Assembly: GCA_002841315.1 (NCBI GenBank)
Contig: PHEW01000003.1
Span: 124,001 to 188,000 of the forward strand
Reading direction: 5' to 3'
Length of the DNA: 64,000 bases
Source of the DNA: Actinobacteria bacterium HGW-Actinobacteria-4
GTDB taxonomy: Bacteria > Actinomycetota > Actinomycetes > Actinomycetales > Demequinaceae
How positions within the stretch are numbered: the stretch's first letter is position 1; every line of letters starts with the position of its first letter. Below are positions 23,720 through 34,935 of the stretch, in pieces. The notes beneath the pieces are model-generated. The model saw only the letters and a program-made list of their open reading frames with translations. It did no database searches and had not been told where the DNA came from. A program made the position numbers and the translations under genes.

Positions 23720-24360
23720 ACCTGAAAGACGCCCAGCGCTTGGTGAAGTCCAAGCAACGCGTTGCGGACCACGGCGAGGTGTTCACGCCGGCGTGGATGG
23801 TCGAGGACATGCTCGACCTCGTTAAGCACGAGTCTGAGCGGATCGACTCCCGCGTACTCGAACCCGCCTGCGGCTCGGGCAACTTCCTCATCCCCGTCCT
23901 GGCTCGCAAGCTCGCCACGGTCGAGCTTCGGCACGGCAAGAGCGAGTTCGAGAAGCGCCACTACGCATTGTTCGCGCTGATGTGCACCTACGGTATCGAG
24001 CTTCTCGCAGACAACGCCGAAGAGTGCCGCCACAATCTCGCCGAGGTGTTCAACACATTCTTGGGTATCGGCAACGATGACCAGTGGGCGCGAGCGGCCC
24101 GCGCGGTTCTCGCCGTGAACATCGTCCAGGGCGATGCCTTGACCATGACCGTGCCAAGCGGCCAGCCGATCACCTTTCCTGAGTGGGGCTACCTCGGCAA
24201 AGGCAAGTTCCAGAGGCGCGACTTTCGCTACGACGACCTCACTCAGCGCGCCTCGTACGAGGGAACCCTATTCGGCGAGCTCGATGACGAGGACCTGTTC
24301 GTCCCCGCGCAGACTTACCCGACGATGACCGTCAGTCAGATCGCCGAGGCCGCCGCGTGA
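23716..24360 (+). CDS. Small N6-adenine methyltransferase-like subunit
   Basis: A 214-residue protein with SAM-binding motif I of amino-methyltransferases, [16 protein letters not shown] (from residue 48), after [15 protein letters not shown]. No catalytic N-P-P-Y/F motif is present in the remaining sequence, so it is either a SAM-binding partner or a reduced subunit of the next gene product, whose own motif I is degenerate. It overlaps both neighbours by four bases, which suggests a fixed complex. An active stand-alone enzyme would be unusual without the NPPY motif. Confidence 0.7.
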   Translation: MNLKDAQRLVKSKQRVADHGEVFTPAWMVEDMLDLVKHESERIDSRVLEPACGSGNFLIPVLARKLATVELRHGKSEFEKRHYALFALMCTYGIELLADNAEECRHNLAEVFNTFLGIGNDDQWARAARAVLAVNIVQGDALTMTVPSGQPITFPEWGYLGKGKFQRRDFRYDDLTQRASYEGTLFGELDDEDLFVPAQTYPTMTVSQIAEAAA

Positions 24361-26016
24361 CCCTTGCACCTTTCACCCTCCGAGGGCACAACCCGGATGT
24401 GTTGACGTGCATCGCGAACCTCTCCAACGATGAGGTCTTCACCCCGCCAGAGTTCGCGAACCAGATGCTCGACACGCTCGCAGCCGCGTGGGCAGACGCC
24501 AACGACGGTGCGGACATCTGGGCCAACCCCGATGTCACGTTCCTCGACCCGTTCACCAAGTCCGGGGTGTTCCTACGCGAGATCGTGCGTCGGCTCACAG
24601 ACGGCTTGATCTTGGCGATCCCCGACCTGGCCGAACGCGTCGATCACATCCTGACCCGTCAGGTGTTCGGCATCGGGATCACCGAGCTCACTGCACTGCT
24701 GGCTCGCCGGAGCGTCTACTGCTCGAAGCTCGCCAACGGTCCTCACTCGATCGCTACGTCATTCACGACCGAGGACGGCAACATCTGGTTCGAGCGCACT
24801 GAGCACACCTGGGGCGGCGGCAAGCGCGAGTTCCGTGTCGATCCCCTGACGAGCGAAGAGATCACGGTCTACACCAGCCGCAAGTGTCTCTACTGCGGGG
24901 CGGGCGAGGACGACTACGCACGTGGCGATGACCTTGAGACTCACGCCTACACCTTCATCCATACCGACGACATCAAAGCTCGCATCGCGGAGCTGTTCGG
25001 AGACAACATGCAGTTCGACGTCATCATCGGCAACCCGCCCTACCAGCTCAGCGACGGCGGGCATGGGACCAGCGCCGCCCCGATCTATCAACTCTTCGTA
25101 GAGCAGGCCAAGAAGCTCGACCCGCGATTCCTGACGATGGTTATACCGTCGCGCTGGTTCTCTGGAGGCAAGGGTCTCGACGAGTTTCGAGAGTCGATGC
25201 TCAAAGACGGTCGACTCCGCTCCATCGACGACTTCCTCAGCGCTTCGGACGTGTTCCCCGGTGTCGGACTCAAGGGCGGTGTGAGCTACTTCCTCTGGGA
25301 CCGCGACCACCCTGGGACTTGCGAGGTCACGACCCACTTCAAGGGATGGGAAGACTCGGTCGACACGAGGCCATTACTCGAGTCCGGTGCCGACGTGTTC
25401 ATTCGTTTCAACGAAGGGGTCTCCATCCTCAAGAAGGTTGTGGCCACTGATACAGGTAAGTCCGACGGTCTCACACTTCCTCCGGGTCAACGGTTCGAGG
25501 AGCTGGTCAGTTCTCGAAAGCCGTTCGGTCTTGAGACGACGTTCCGTGGCAAGGCGACGCGCAGTGCAGGTGATGTTCTGGTCCACCAGAATGGCAGCCC
25601 GGGCTACATCGCAAGAGACGTCATCCCCTCGGGCGGCAACCTGGTGGACAAGTGGAAGGTGTTCGTCGGCTACGCGGCGCCTGGTACGGGAAACAAGGAC
25701 ACCTACCCGCACCGAGTCATCAGTACCCCGTTCCTCGGCGAGCCCGGCACGATTTCGTCTGAGACTTACTTGTGCATTGGGCCGTTCGACTCCAAGAGCG
25801 AGGCCGAGAGCGCCCTGTCATACCTGTCGTGCCGACTGCCGCGCTTGCTGATCCAGCTCCGAAAGGCATCTCAGCACGTCACGAGTAAGGTCTACGGCTT
25901 CGTGCCCAAGCAGGAGTGGACGCAGCGCTGGACCGATGCCGACCTATACGCCCGGTATGGCCTTACCGACGACGAGATCGCCTTCGTAGAGAAGGTCGTC
26001 CGCCCGATGGATTTGA

Positions 26017-26030
<14 letters not shown>
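24357..26030 (+). CDS. Eco57I-like adenine DNA methyltransferase subunit
   Basis: A 557-residue methyltransferase. A divergent motif I ([16 protein letters not shown], residues 62-77) is followed by a Cys-containing insert (RKCLYCGAG), the catalytic motif [15 protein letters not shown] (NPPY at 226-229) and the [20 protein letters not shown] segment of Eco57I-type enzymes. The C-terminal half is a likely target-recognition domain. It should methylate adenine for self-protection in the restriction operon. Start GTG 24357 overlaps the previous stop; the stop overlaps the helicase start. It carries no obvious PD-(D/E)XK nuclease domain, so cleavage is probably done by the next protein. Confidence 0.8.
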
Positions 26031-28593
<2,563 letters not shown>

Positions 28594-28623
28594 CCACCCG
28601 TCAGCCCGTATCGAGAGAGCCGC

Positions 28624-28826
28624 ATGTCCTTCCAGACCCGGCGCAGCATCGAGGAGATGCTCACCGCCATCCACAAGCGCGAGTATCTGATGCCAGCTAT
28701 CCATCGTGAATTTGTCTGAAGCACGGATACCCTGTCGGCTCCTTCCTGCTCTGGAACTTCAAGCCCGAGACCGCGCAGTCGTACACGTTCTACGAGTTCC
28801 TGACGAACTACCACGAGCGCGACAAC
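28624..28826 (+). pseudogene. DUF262/GmrSD-type gene, 5' remnant
   Basis: Thirty bases after the helicase stop an ATG opens the DUF262 N-terminus: SIEEMLTAIHKREYLMPAIH followed by REFV, then TGA at 28717-28719. In another frame the downstream part of the same domain reads GYPVGSFLLWNFKPETAQSY followed by TFYEFLTNYHERDN, ending near 28826. The 20 or so residues that join these blocks in intact DUF262 proteins are deleted and the frame shifts. Homology then stops where the metal island begins. The 3' end of a similar gene reappears at 34638. Confidence 0.8.
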
Positions 28827-28882
28827 CTTACGCGGACAAGACAACGGTTCCCTCCGGGCAGCAAGACCCTTCAGCCGATTGG

Positions 28883-29272
28883 TCAGAGGTACCGGCAGAT
28901 CGACTCGGGTGTGCAGGCCTCCGGCGACGTCTGTGCTGCGTTCGCGCGGAGCTCGGCGACGCTGGTACGGAGCAGGCGGAGATGCTCAAGCTGCTCGTCG
29001 ATCTCGACCAGTCGCCGGTCGAGGAGGTCTCGAACATGACCGCACGGCGACCCGCCCGCGTCACGTACTTCGAGGATCTCGGCGGTTTGCGCGAGGGTGA
29101 GCCCTGCTGCGCGGGCCCGGTCGATGAACTCGAGCCGCTGCACCGCCTCGTCGCCGTAGTTGCGGTACCCGGCCGGGGTACGCTCCGGAGGTTGGAGCAG
29201 CCCGCGCTCCTCGTAATACCGCAGCGTGGACGCCCTCGTCTTCGCCTTCCCCGCGAGTTCTCCGATCCGCAT
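28883..29272 (-). CDS. merR: MerR-family mercury-responsive regulator
   Basis: A 129-residue metalloregulator. Residues 1-70 are the winged helix of MerR proteins (MRIGELAGKAKTRASTLRYY). A dimerisation helix follows, with Cys77 (SPCGHV), Cys120 and Cys126 (EACTPESIC), matching the three-cysteine pattern of MerR (82, 117, 126 in Tn501). It is divergent to merA with a dyad operator between them. The ATG at 29272 was chosen; an upstream reading to 29377 crosses the operator. Zinc-type regulators have a related layout, but the merA neighbour favours mercury. Confidence 0.85.
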   Translation of the reverse strand: MRIGELAGKAKTRASTLRYYEERGLLQPPERTPAGYRNYGDEAVQRLEFIDRARAAGLTLAQTAEILEVRDAGGSPCGHVRDLLDRRLVEIDEQLEHLRLLRTSVAELRANAAQTSPEACTPESICRYL

Positions 29273-29291
29273 CGTCACCTCCGCCACCGAC

Positions 29292-29323
29292 TTGACCTTC
29301 AAGCATACTTTAAGGTCCATTCT
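29292..29323 (+). promoter_or_regulatory. merA promoter with MerR-type dyad operator
   Basis: -35 TTGACC (29292-29297), a long spacer of about 20 bases and a weak -10 CATTCT. The spacer holds a 10+10 dyad GACCTTCAAG (29294-29303) / CTTTAAGGTC (29308-29317) around four bases, nine of ten positions paired. The over-long spacer with the dyad inside is the hallmark of MerR-controlled promoters. Confidence 0.8.
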
Positions 29324-29370
29324 TTCAGGAGTGGCCGCATGAGTGGCCGGTTCGAACTTGAGGAGGCATC

Positions 29371-30747
29371 GTGACACAGCACACAGAGGTTGATCTCGTG
29401 GTGATCGGGACGGGCGGGGCGGCGATGTCCGCAGCGATCCACGCGCGCCTCGAGGGGGCCAGCGTGGTCGCCATCGAATCGGGAACCCTCGGCGGTACCT
29501 GCGTGAACGTGGGTTGTGTGCCGTCCAAGACGCTTCTCGCGGCCGCGCACACCCGGCACTCCGCCCTCACGAACCCGTTCTCAGGCGCCCCCAGCTCTGC
29601 TGGGATGGTCGATCTCAGCGCGCTCATCGAGCAGAAGGATGATCTGGTTGGGATGCTCCGCCAGACCAAGTACGCCGACATCGCCGCTGCCTACGGGTTT
29701 GACATCCTCCCGGGCACTGCAACGTTCACAGACGCGGGAACCCTGCTCGTGGATGGACGACCGGTGCGCGCGAAGTCGTATCTCGTCGCCACCGGCGCCG
29801 AGCCGCACGTGCCGGCAATCCCTGGGCTTGAGCAGGTTGATTACCTCACGTCGACCACAGCGATGGAACTGACGGAACTGCCCGCGTCGCTCGTGGTGAT
29901 CGGCGGTGGCTTCGTCGGCCTGGAACAGGCGCAGCTGTTCGCCCGGCTCGGAGTAGAGGTCACCGTCATCGGTCGGCTCGCCCCGCACGCCGAACCGGAA
30001 CTGTCATCCGAGCTCCGCAAGGCCTTCCTGGCCGAGGGGATCAGCGTCATCGGCGACCGCGCAGCCACGATCACCCAGCACGAGGGCCTGGTCCAGGTGA
30101 CGACCCGCAACGGGAAGGACGCGACCGGTGAACGTGTCCTCGTTGCCACCGGTCGCACCCCGCGCACCGAAGGGCTCAACCTTCCTGCTGCGGGTATCGC
30201 GACCGACGAGCGCGGCTTCGTCATCGTAGACGAGCAGCAGCGGACCACGAACCCGGCTGTGTTCGCCGCCGGTGACGTCACTGACGTGCCCCAGTACGTG
30301 TACGTCGCCGCGAGGACTGGGAAGATCGCCGCGCACAACGCCCTGGGTCACGACGAGCGAGTCGACTACACCGGGTTGCCGTCTGTGCTGTTCACCTCAC
30401 CCCAACTGGCCTCCGCCGGGATCACCGAAGCCAGCGCCATCGCCGCCGGATACCGGTGCGCCTGCCGATTCCTACGACTTTCCGACGTGCCCAGGGCCAT
30501 CGCCAACCACGACACACGCGGCGGCATCAAGGTCGTCGCCGACGCCGACACCGGCAAAGTCCTCGGTATCCACGCCCTCGCCGACACCGCTGGGGAGATG
30601 ATGCTCGCCGCAACCTACGCCATCACCGCCGGATTCACCGTCACCCAACTCGCCGACACCTGGGCCCCCTACCTCACCATGGCCGAAGGCATCCGCCTCA
30701 CCGCGAACCTCTTCCGCAACGAACTCCCCACCTCCTGCTGCGCCTGA
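29371..30747 (+). CDS. merA: Mercury(II) reductase
   Basis: Cytoplasmic flavoprotein that reduces Hg(II) to Hg(0) with NADPH. The 458-residue protein has an FAD site (DLVVIGTGGAAMSA), the redox-active pair in GGTCVNVGCVPSK (Cys44, Cys49), an NADPH site (LVVIGGGFVGLEQ), the FAD-binding VFAAGDVTDVPQ and the C-terminal Cys-Cys pair in TSCCA that accepts the metal. It lacks the N-terminal heavy-metal domain, as do many actinobacterial versions. The GTG at 29371 has AGGAGG seven bases upstream. No merT/merP transporter lies nearby, so uptake must use other routes. Confidence 0.95.
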   Translation: MTQHTEVDLVVIGTGGAAMSAAIHARLEGASVVAIESGTLGGTCVNVGCVPSKTLLAAAHTRHSALTNPFSGAPSSAGMVDLSALIEQKDDLVGMLRQTKYADIAAAYGFDILPGTATFTDAGTLLVDGRPVRAKSYLVATGAEPHVPAIPGLEQVDYLTSTTAMELTELPASLVVIGGGFVGLEQAQLFARLGVEVTVIGRLAPHAEPELSSELRKAFLAEGISVIGDRAATITQHEGLVQVTTRNGKDATGERVLVATGRTPRTEGLNLPAAGIATDERGFVIVDEQQRTTNPAVFAAGDVTDVPQYVYVAARTGKIAAHNALGHDERVDYTGLPSVLFTSPQLASAGITEASAIAAGYRCACRFLRLSDVPRAIANHDTRGGIKVVADADTGKVLGIHALADTAGEMMLAATYAITAGFTVTQLADTWAPYLTMAEGIRLTANLFRNELPTSCCA

Positions 30748-30969
30748 CACAAGAGCCGGGCCCAGCGATGTGGTGATCCAAGTGATATCCGCGACGCCTT
30801 CAACACCGGCACCGACCGCGTGATCGACGCCTACGCGGTCAGCGTGGGCTCAGTTGAGGCAGCGGCGCCGAGCACGTCGTCTGGGCCGCTCACACGCGGA
30901 GCGCACCGGGACACTCAGCCGCCAGGTAGCAACCACAGCACGCTGCCATCTACGCAGTCGGCTACGAGT

Positions 30970-31572
30970 TCAGAGGCCGAAGGCACCACCACTGACGAGG
31001 ATGAAGATGCCCAGGCCGATGAGCACGATCGGGAACAGGATGTGTTCCCAGCGTTCCAGGAGTTCGGCGATCGGTCGGCGGGTGGCGACGAACTTGCCCA
31101 GGCCGACGAGGGCGGCGACCAGGGCGAGGAACACGATGCAGTACGCCACCACGGCCGCTGGGCCCACGCTGAGGAAGACCGGGACGTAGACGCCGATGTT
31201 GTCCCCGCCGTTGGCGAAGGTCACCCCGGCCACCGTCCACACCCCAACCTTCTTGCCCTCGACCTTTGCCTCATCGTCATCGTCGGCACCGCGGTTGCGC
31301 CAGGCTTGCCACGCAGCCCAAAGTCCCAACCCCAGCGGAATGAGTCCGAAGTAGGGGATGACCTCCGGCGGCAGGAACGCTCCCGCCCCGAGCGTCACCA
31401 GCACGGAAGCGCCCAGGATGCCAGCGAACCCGAGGTACTGTCCGACCAGGATTCGGGCGGTGGTCCCGCGCCGGCCCGCGCCTCGGGCGAAGAACAAGGA
31501 GAGCACGATGATGTCATCGATGTTCGTGGCGATGAATAGGCCGATCGCCTGCAGGACGGAGGACAGGATCAT
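30970..31572 (-). CDS. cadD: CadD-family cadmium resistance transporter
   Basis: A 200-residue integral membrane protein with about six helices. The family signature lies at the N-terminus (GLFIATNIDDIIVLSLFF) and in the second half (GVTFANGGDNIGVYVPVF), two inverted halves each with an Asp-containing motif. CadD confers cadmium resistance, probably by export or sequestration. The acidic loop DDDDEAKVEG between the halves is a likely metal-attracting cytoplasmic segment. It points toward lspA and cadA, on the same strand, with 76 bases between cadD and lspA. Confidence 0.85.
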   Translation of the reverse strand: MILSSVLQAIGLFIATNIDDIIVLSLFFARGAGRRGTTARILVGQYLGFAGILGASVLVTLGAGAFLPPEVIPYFGLIPLGLGLWAAWQAWRNRGADDDDEAKVEGKKVGVWTVAGVTFANGGDNIGVYVPVFLSVGPAAVVAYCIVFLALVAALVGLGKFVATRRPIAELLERWEHILFPIVLIGLGIFILVSGGAFGL

Positions 31573-31648
31573 GCGCCCACCGCCGCGTTACAGCCGCCTG
31601 GCGACCCAGCGGTTCCGGCAGCCGCGTGCCGTTGATACTCTGCGACCA

Positions 31649-32224
31649 TCATTGTCCGTTCCTGGTGTGGTTTGGGCCTCGGAGGTAAAGCAGTACGCCC
31701 AGGGCGACGCCGAAACCGAGGATGACGTCGGCAAGGTTGCCGATGAACAGGTTGCCGTAGGCGAGGAAGTCGGTGACATGACCGCGGCCGAATCCGGGAG
31801 GGGCGAACAGCCGGTCCAGGAGGTTGCCGACTGCGCCGCCCCACACCAGGCCGATCGCGACCGCCCACCCGGCCGATGGAGCGCGCGCGGCGGCGATGAG
31901 CAGGGCGATGGACGCCGCGGTCGCGATGACGGTGAGCAGCCACGTTGAATCGGACCCTAAGGACATGACGGTGCCGGGGTTGAACGCGAGCTGTAAGCCG
32001 AGCCAGTCTCCCAAGAGCGGGATTGCGGTCATCCTCGCTGAGCTGAGCTGAGCGAGGGCGAGTGCCTTGCTGCCTTGGTCGATCAGCACCGCGCCGGCGG
32101 CGACGGCGCACGCGAGCAGGAACCAGCGGAGCCGGACGCGCGCCGCCGCCGGGCCGGCAGAACTCGCTTCCACGGCATCCGCTTTTCCCGGGGAGGGAGC
32201 GGAGCCGTCAAGGGGATCGGTCAT
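31649..32224 (-). CDS. lspA: Signal peptidase II (lipoprotein signal peptidase)
   Basis: A 191-residue membrane aspartyl protease that trims prolipoproteins. Conserved boxes are visible in order: LIDQGSKALAL, FNPGTVMSLG, GGAVGNLLDRLF (catalytic Asp), GHVTDFLAYG and FIGNLADVILG (second Asp). Its start overlaps the cadA stop (ATGA). The copy is an extra, element-borne one; lspA next to cadA is seen in other gram-positive cadmium islands, but why is unclear. The chromosomal copy is not in this window. Confidence 0.88.
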   Translation of the reverse strand: MTDPLDGSAPSPGKADAVEASSAGPAAARVRLRWFLLACAVAAGAVLIDQGSKALALAQLSSARMTAIPLLGDWLGLQLAFNPGTVMSLGSDSTWLLTVIATAASIALLIAAARAPSAGWAVAIGLVWGGAVGNLLDRLFAPPGFGRGHVTDFLAYGNLFIGNLADVILGFGVALGVLLYLRGPNHTRNGQ

Positions 32225-34125
32225 GCCTTCGTGCGCCGCGCCGCGCGGAGCCCGTTGAGGATGACGACGACTTCAGCGACCTCGTGTACAAGCACGACCG
32301 CGGCGAGCCCGAGGACTCCGGTGATCGCGAGCGGCAGCAGCGCCACGATGATCGCGATCGACAACACGACGTTCTGGTTGATGATGTTGCGGCCGCGGCG
32401 GGCGTGGGCGAGGGCCTGTGGGATGAGGCGCAGGTCGTGGCCGGTGAACGCGACGTCGGCCGACTCGATCGCAGCATCGGCGCCCTTGGCTCCCATAGCG
32501 ATCCCCACATCCGCGGCCGCCAGCGCGGGAGCGTCGTTGATGCCGTCCCCGATCATGGCAGTGGGCTGAGACTTCGACAACTTCGCGACGGCGGTGGCCT
32601 TGTCCTCGGGGCGCAGCTCGGCGCGCACGTCCCTGATGCCGGCCTGGTCGGCCAGCGCTGCGGCGGTGCGGGCGTTGTCGCCGGTGAGCATCGTCACCCC
32701 GATCCCGCGGCGGTTCAGCGTGGCGATGACCTCGGGAACCTCTGGGCGCAGTTCGTCACGCACCCCGATCGCCCCGGCCGGCTGGTCGCCTCGGTGCACG
32801 ATGACGACGGTCATCCCCTCGGACTCCATCGCCCGCACCTGGTCGGCCAGTGATCCGGCATCCAGCCAGCGGGGGCTACCGACGGCGAGACGGGCACTAC
32901 CGAGCGTGCCGGTGATGCCGCGCCCGGCGGTCTCGGTGACGTCGTGCGCGGTCGGGGCGTCGGGGACGGCCTTCGTGATCGCGGCGGCCAGCGGGTGCGT
33001 GCTGTGACCTTCCAGGCTCGCCGCCCACGCCAGCACCTCATTCTCGGTCGCGCCGGTGGTGACGACGCGGGTCACCGTGGGCTCGTTGCGGGTCAGCGTG
33101 CCGGTCTTGTCGACGGCGAGGTGGCGGATGCCGCCGAACCGCTCGAACGCGGCCCCGGACTTCACGACCACACCGAACTTCGACGCCGCGCCGATCGCGG
33201 AAACAACGGTGACCGGGACGGCGATCGCCAGCGCGCACGGCGAGGCTGCGACCAGCACCACCAGAGCGCGGGTGATCCACAGCTCAGGGTCGCCGCTCAA
33301 CAGCGACCCAAGCACGCCGACCAGCACGGCGAGGATCATCACGCCGGGCACCAGCGGGCGGGCGATCCGGTCGGCCAGGCGGGCACGGTCGCCCTTCTCG
33401 GCCTGCGCCTGCTCGACCAGCTCCACGATGGTGGTGAGCGAGTTGTCGGTGCCGGCGGCGGTGGCCTCGACCTCGAGCACGCCGGTGGTGTTGATTGACC
33501 CGGCCGAGACGTCGGTGCCCGGTTCGACCTCGACCGGGATCGATTCACCCGTGATCGCGGACGTGTCCAGGCTGCTTCGCCCGGCCCGCACGGTGCCGTC
33601 GGTGGCGATCCGTTCGCCCGGCCGGACCACCAGGACATCCCCGACGCGCAGCTCCTTCGCCTCGACCTCGGCGGTGGCGTCGCCGCGCTTGACGAGTGCG
33701 GTGTCGGGCACGAGCTTCAACAGCGCCCGCAACCCTGCGCGGGCGCGGTCCATCGCCTTGTCCTCCAGCGCCTCCGCAATGGAGTACAGGAATGCCAGCG
33801 CGGCGGCCTCCTCGACGTAGCCGAGGATCACCGCGCCGGTCGCGCTGATCGTCATCAGCAGCCCGATGCCGAACTTGCCCTTGGTGAACAGCTTGCGCAG
33901 CGCGCCCGGCACGAACGTGTAAGCGCCCAGCAGCAGGCCGATCCAGAACAGCACCAGGCCCGCGGTCTCCGCGCCGGTCCACTCGCACACCAGGCCGGCG
34001 GCGAACGCGACGCCGGAGGCGATCGGGATCAGAACGCTCGGGCTCCGATACCACGGCCGGTCATCGTCATCATCGTGGTCGTCGAGGTCGACGTGCTCGA
34101 CCTGCGAACCTGTGACCGCGCTCAC
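32221..34125 (-). CDS. cadA: Heavy-metal P1B-type ATPase (cadmium/zinc/lead exporter)
   Basis: A 634-residue exporter. It has the phosphorylation site DKTGTLTRNEPTV, the membrane metal site SPCALAIAVP (Ser-Pro-Cys), the HP motif in GHSTHPLAAAI, the TGES actuator loop (DTSAITGESIPVEV) and the hinge MIGDGINDAPALAAADVG. The N-terminus has no CxxC metal domain; instead a short Asp/His run (DLDDHDDDDD) precedes the first helix. The Cys-Pro pattern and lack of a copper domain indicate Cd/Zn/Pb. The GTG overlaps the cmtR stop (GTGA). It is regulated together with cmtR. Confidence 0.95.
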   Translation of the reverse strand: MSAVTGSQVEHVDLDDHDDDDDRPWYRSPSVLIPIASGVAFAAGLVCEWTGAETAGLVLFWIGLLLGAYTFVPGALRKLFTKGKFGIGLLMTISATGAVILGYVEEAAALAFLYSIAEALEDKAMDRARAGLRALLKLVPDTALVKRGDATAEVEAKELRVGDVLVVRPGERIATDGTVRAGRSSLDTSAITGESIPVEVEPGTDVSAGSINTTGVLEVEATAAGTDNSLTTIVELVEQAQAEKGDRARLADRIARPLVPGVMILAVLVGVLGSLLSGDPELWITRALVVLVAASPCALAIAVPVTVVSAIGAASKFGVVVKSGAAFERFGGIRHLAVDKTGTLTRNEPTVTRVVTTGATENEVLAWAASLEGHSTHPLAAAITKAVPDAPTAHDVTETAGRGITGTLGSARLAVGSPRWLDAGSLADQVRAMESEGMTVVIVHRGDQPAGAIGVRDELRPEVPEVIATLNRRGIGVTMLTGDNARTAAALADQAGIRDVRAELRPEDKATAVAKLSKSQPTAMIGDGINDAPALAAADVGIAMGAKGADAAIESADVAFTGHDLRLIPQALAHARRGRNIINQNVVLSIAIIVALLPLAITGVLGLAAVVLVHEVAEVVVILNGLRAARRTKA

Positions 34126-34481
34126 GCCCGCACCTCCCCCGCCTGGCAACCCTCGACCCCGCAGTCCGGGTCCATGCACGGCACGCTCTCGTCGACCGCA
34201 AGCGTGACATCCACCAGCGCCGTCAGCGCGCGGGCCAGGTGCGGGTCTGCCACCTCGTAGCGGGTCTGTCGGCCCTCGGGCTCGGCCACCACGATCCCGC
34301 ACCCGCGCAGGCATGTCAGATGGTTCGACACGTTCGAGCGCGACAACCCCAGCTCGCGGGACAGCACCGCCGGGTAGCTCGGCCCGGCCAGCAGGGTCAG
34401 CAGAATGCGGGAGCGGGTCGGGTCGGCCATAGCTCGGCCGAGCCGGTTCATCACGTCGAGTCGATCGGAAATAGTCAGCAT
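34122..34481 (-). CDS. cmtR: CmtR-type ArsR-family cadmium/lead repressor
   Basis: A 119-residue winged-helix repressor. With the ATG at 34481 as start, Cys57 and Cys61 fall in HLTCLRGCG and Cys102 in SVPCMDP, exactly the three ligand positions known for Mycobacterium tuberculosis CmtR. The HTH is in SRELGLSRSNVSNHL. The tail adds two extra cysteines (CMDPDCGVEGC, residues 102, 107, 112) not in the classical protein. It represses cadA, with which its stop overlaps; metal binding should release it. A GTG at 34496 would shift these positions by five. Confidence 0.9.
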   Translation of the reverse strand: MLTISDRLDVMNRLGRAMADPTRSRILLTLLAGPSYPAVLSRELGLSRSNVSNHLTCLRGCGIVVAEPEGRQTRYEVADPHLARALTALVDVTLAVDESVPCMDPDCGVEGCQAGEVRA

Positions 34482-34591
34482 ACGATGACTATACACTGTA
34501 CGATGTATATTCGGCGCCAGGTGTCCTCACGAGCGGCGAGTCAGTTGACAGCTCCCTACCAGCGAGCGTGGCGAAGTGCTCGAAGATCCGT

Positions 34592-34639
34592 CGTGGAGAA
34601 TATGTCCCGTTCCTCGGTGCCGGCGTCCCGCTCGATTAA
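34592..34639 (+). pseudogene. Possible fragment of a SIR2-like or STAND-type gene start
   Basis: One frame reads RGEYVPFLGAGVPLD and then TAA at 34637. The VPFLGAGV block is typical of the N-terminus of SIR2-like defence proteins. It is too short to support a gene and sits directly against the DUF262 3' remnant, so it may be a deletion junction or chance. Confidence 0.25.
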
Positions 34640-34928
34640 GGTCGACGACTACTTGGCCGCCGCATGCCTGCTGCCGAACCTTCAGTTGCTGGGTGGGGCC
34701 GCCAACATCGAGAAGCAGGATGGACTGCCTGCGGAGTGGATGGACACCGCCTTCCCGAGCGAGAACAAGCGAGCTACGTACCTTGCCGAGGACGACCTCG
34801 ACGGCCTTCCGCTCGACTTGGCCGACTTCACCTCGTTCTTCGAGCAGCGCAAGCAGCGAGTCCGGGTCCGCCTGCTCGCCGCTCTGGGAACGACACCGGG
34901 AGCACCGGAGGACGCCGCTCTCGCGTAG
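34638..34928 (+). pseudogene. DUF262/GmrSD-type gene, 3' remnant
   Basis: About 96 codons, KVDDYLAAACLLPNLQLLGG then AANIEKQDGLPAEW to a TAG at 34926. The segment LPNLQLLGG followed by N-I-E-K-Q-D-G-L-P-A-E-W is the C-terminal signature of DUF262/DUF1524 (HNH) GmrSD-like proteins. There is no start codon or promoter for it; it fits the lost end of the gene whose beginning is at 28624. The middle of the gene (roughly 400 codons) is missing. Confidence 0.7.
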
Positions 34929-34935
34929 CCCACGT

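Larger units (their letters stand above)
28827..34591. mobile_element. Metal-resistance island (mercury, cadmium) inserted in the DUF262 gene
   Basis: The stretch between the two DUF262 remnants contains merR, merA, cadD, lspA, cadA and cmtR and nothing of the restriction operon. Its edges are set by the end of recognisable DUF262 sequence on the left and the start of remnant sequence on the right. I see no transposase or clear inverted terminal repeats, so the mechanism of arrival is unknown. The 30748-30969 gap holds no supported gene. Confidence 0.6.

Noticed and set aside
30748-30969. Remnant gene after merA (reading DIRDAFNTGTDRVIDAY)
   Set aside because: No family recognised, no start codon or stop context; could be decayed sequence but cannot be supported.
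28827-34591. IS element or transposon carrying the metal genes
   Set aside because: No transposase, and I could not find matching inverted repeats or a target duplication at the estimated edges.
34239-34637. N-terminal extension of the DUF262 3' remnant to an ATG at 34239
   Set aside because: It runs antisense through cmtR and has no similarity to DUF262; only the part from 34638 matches.
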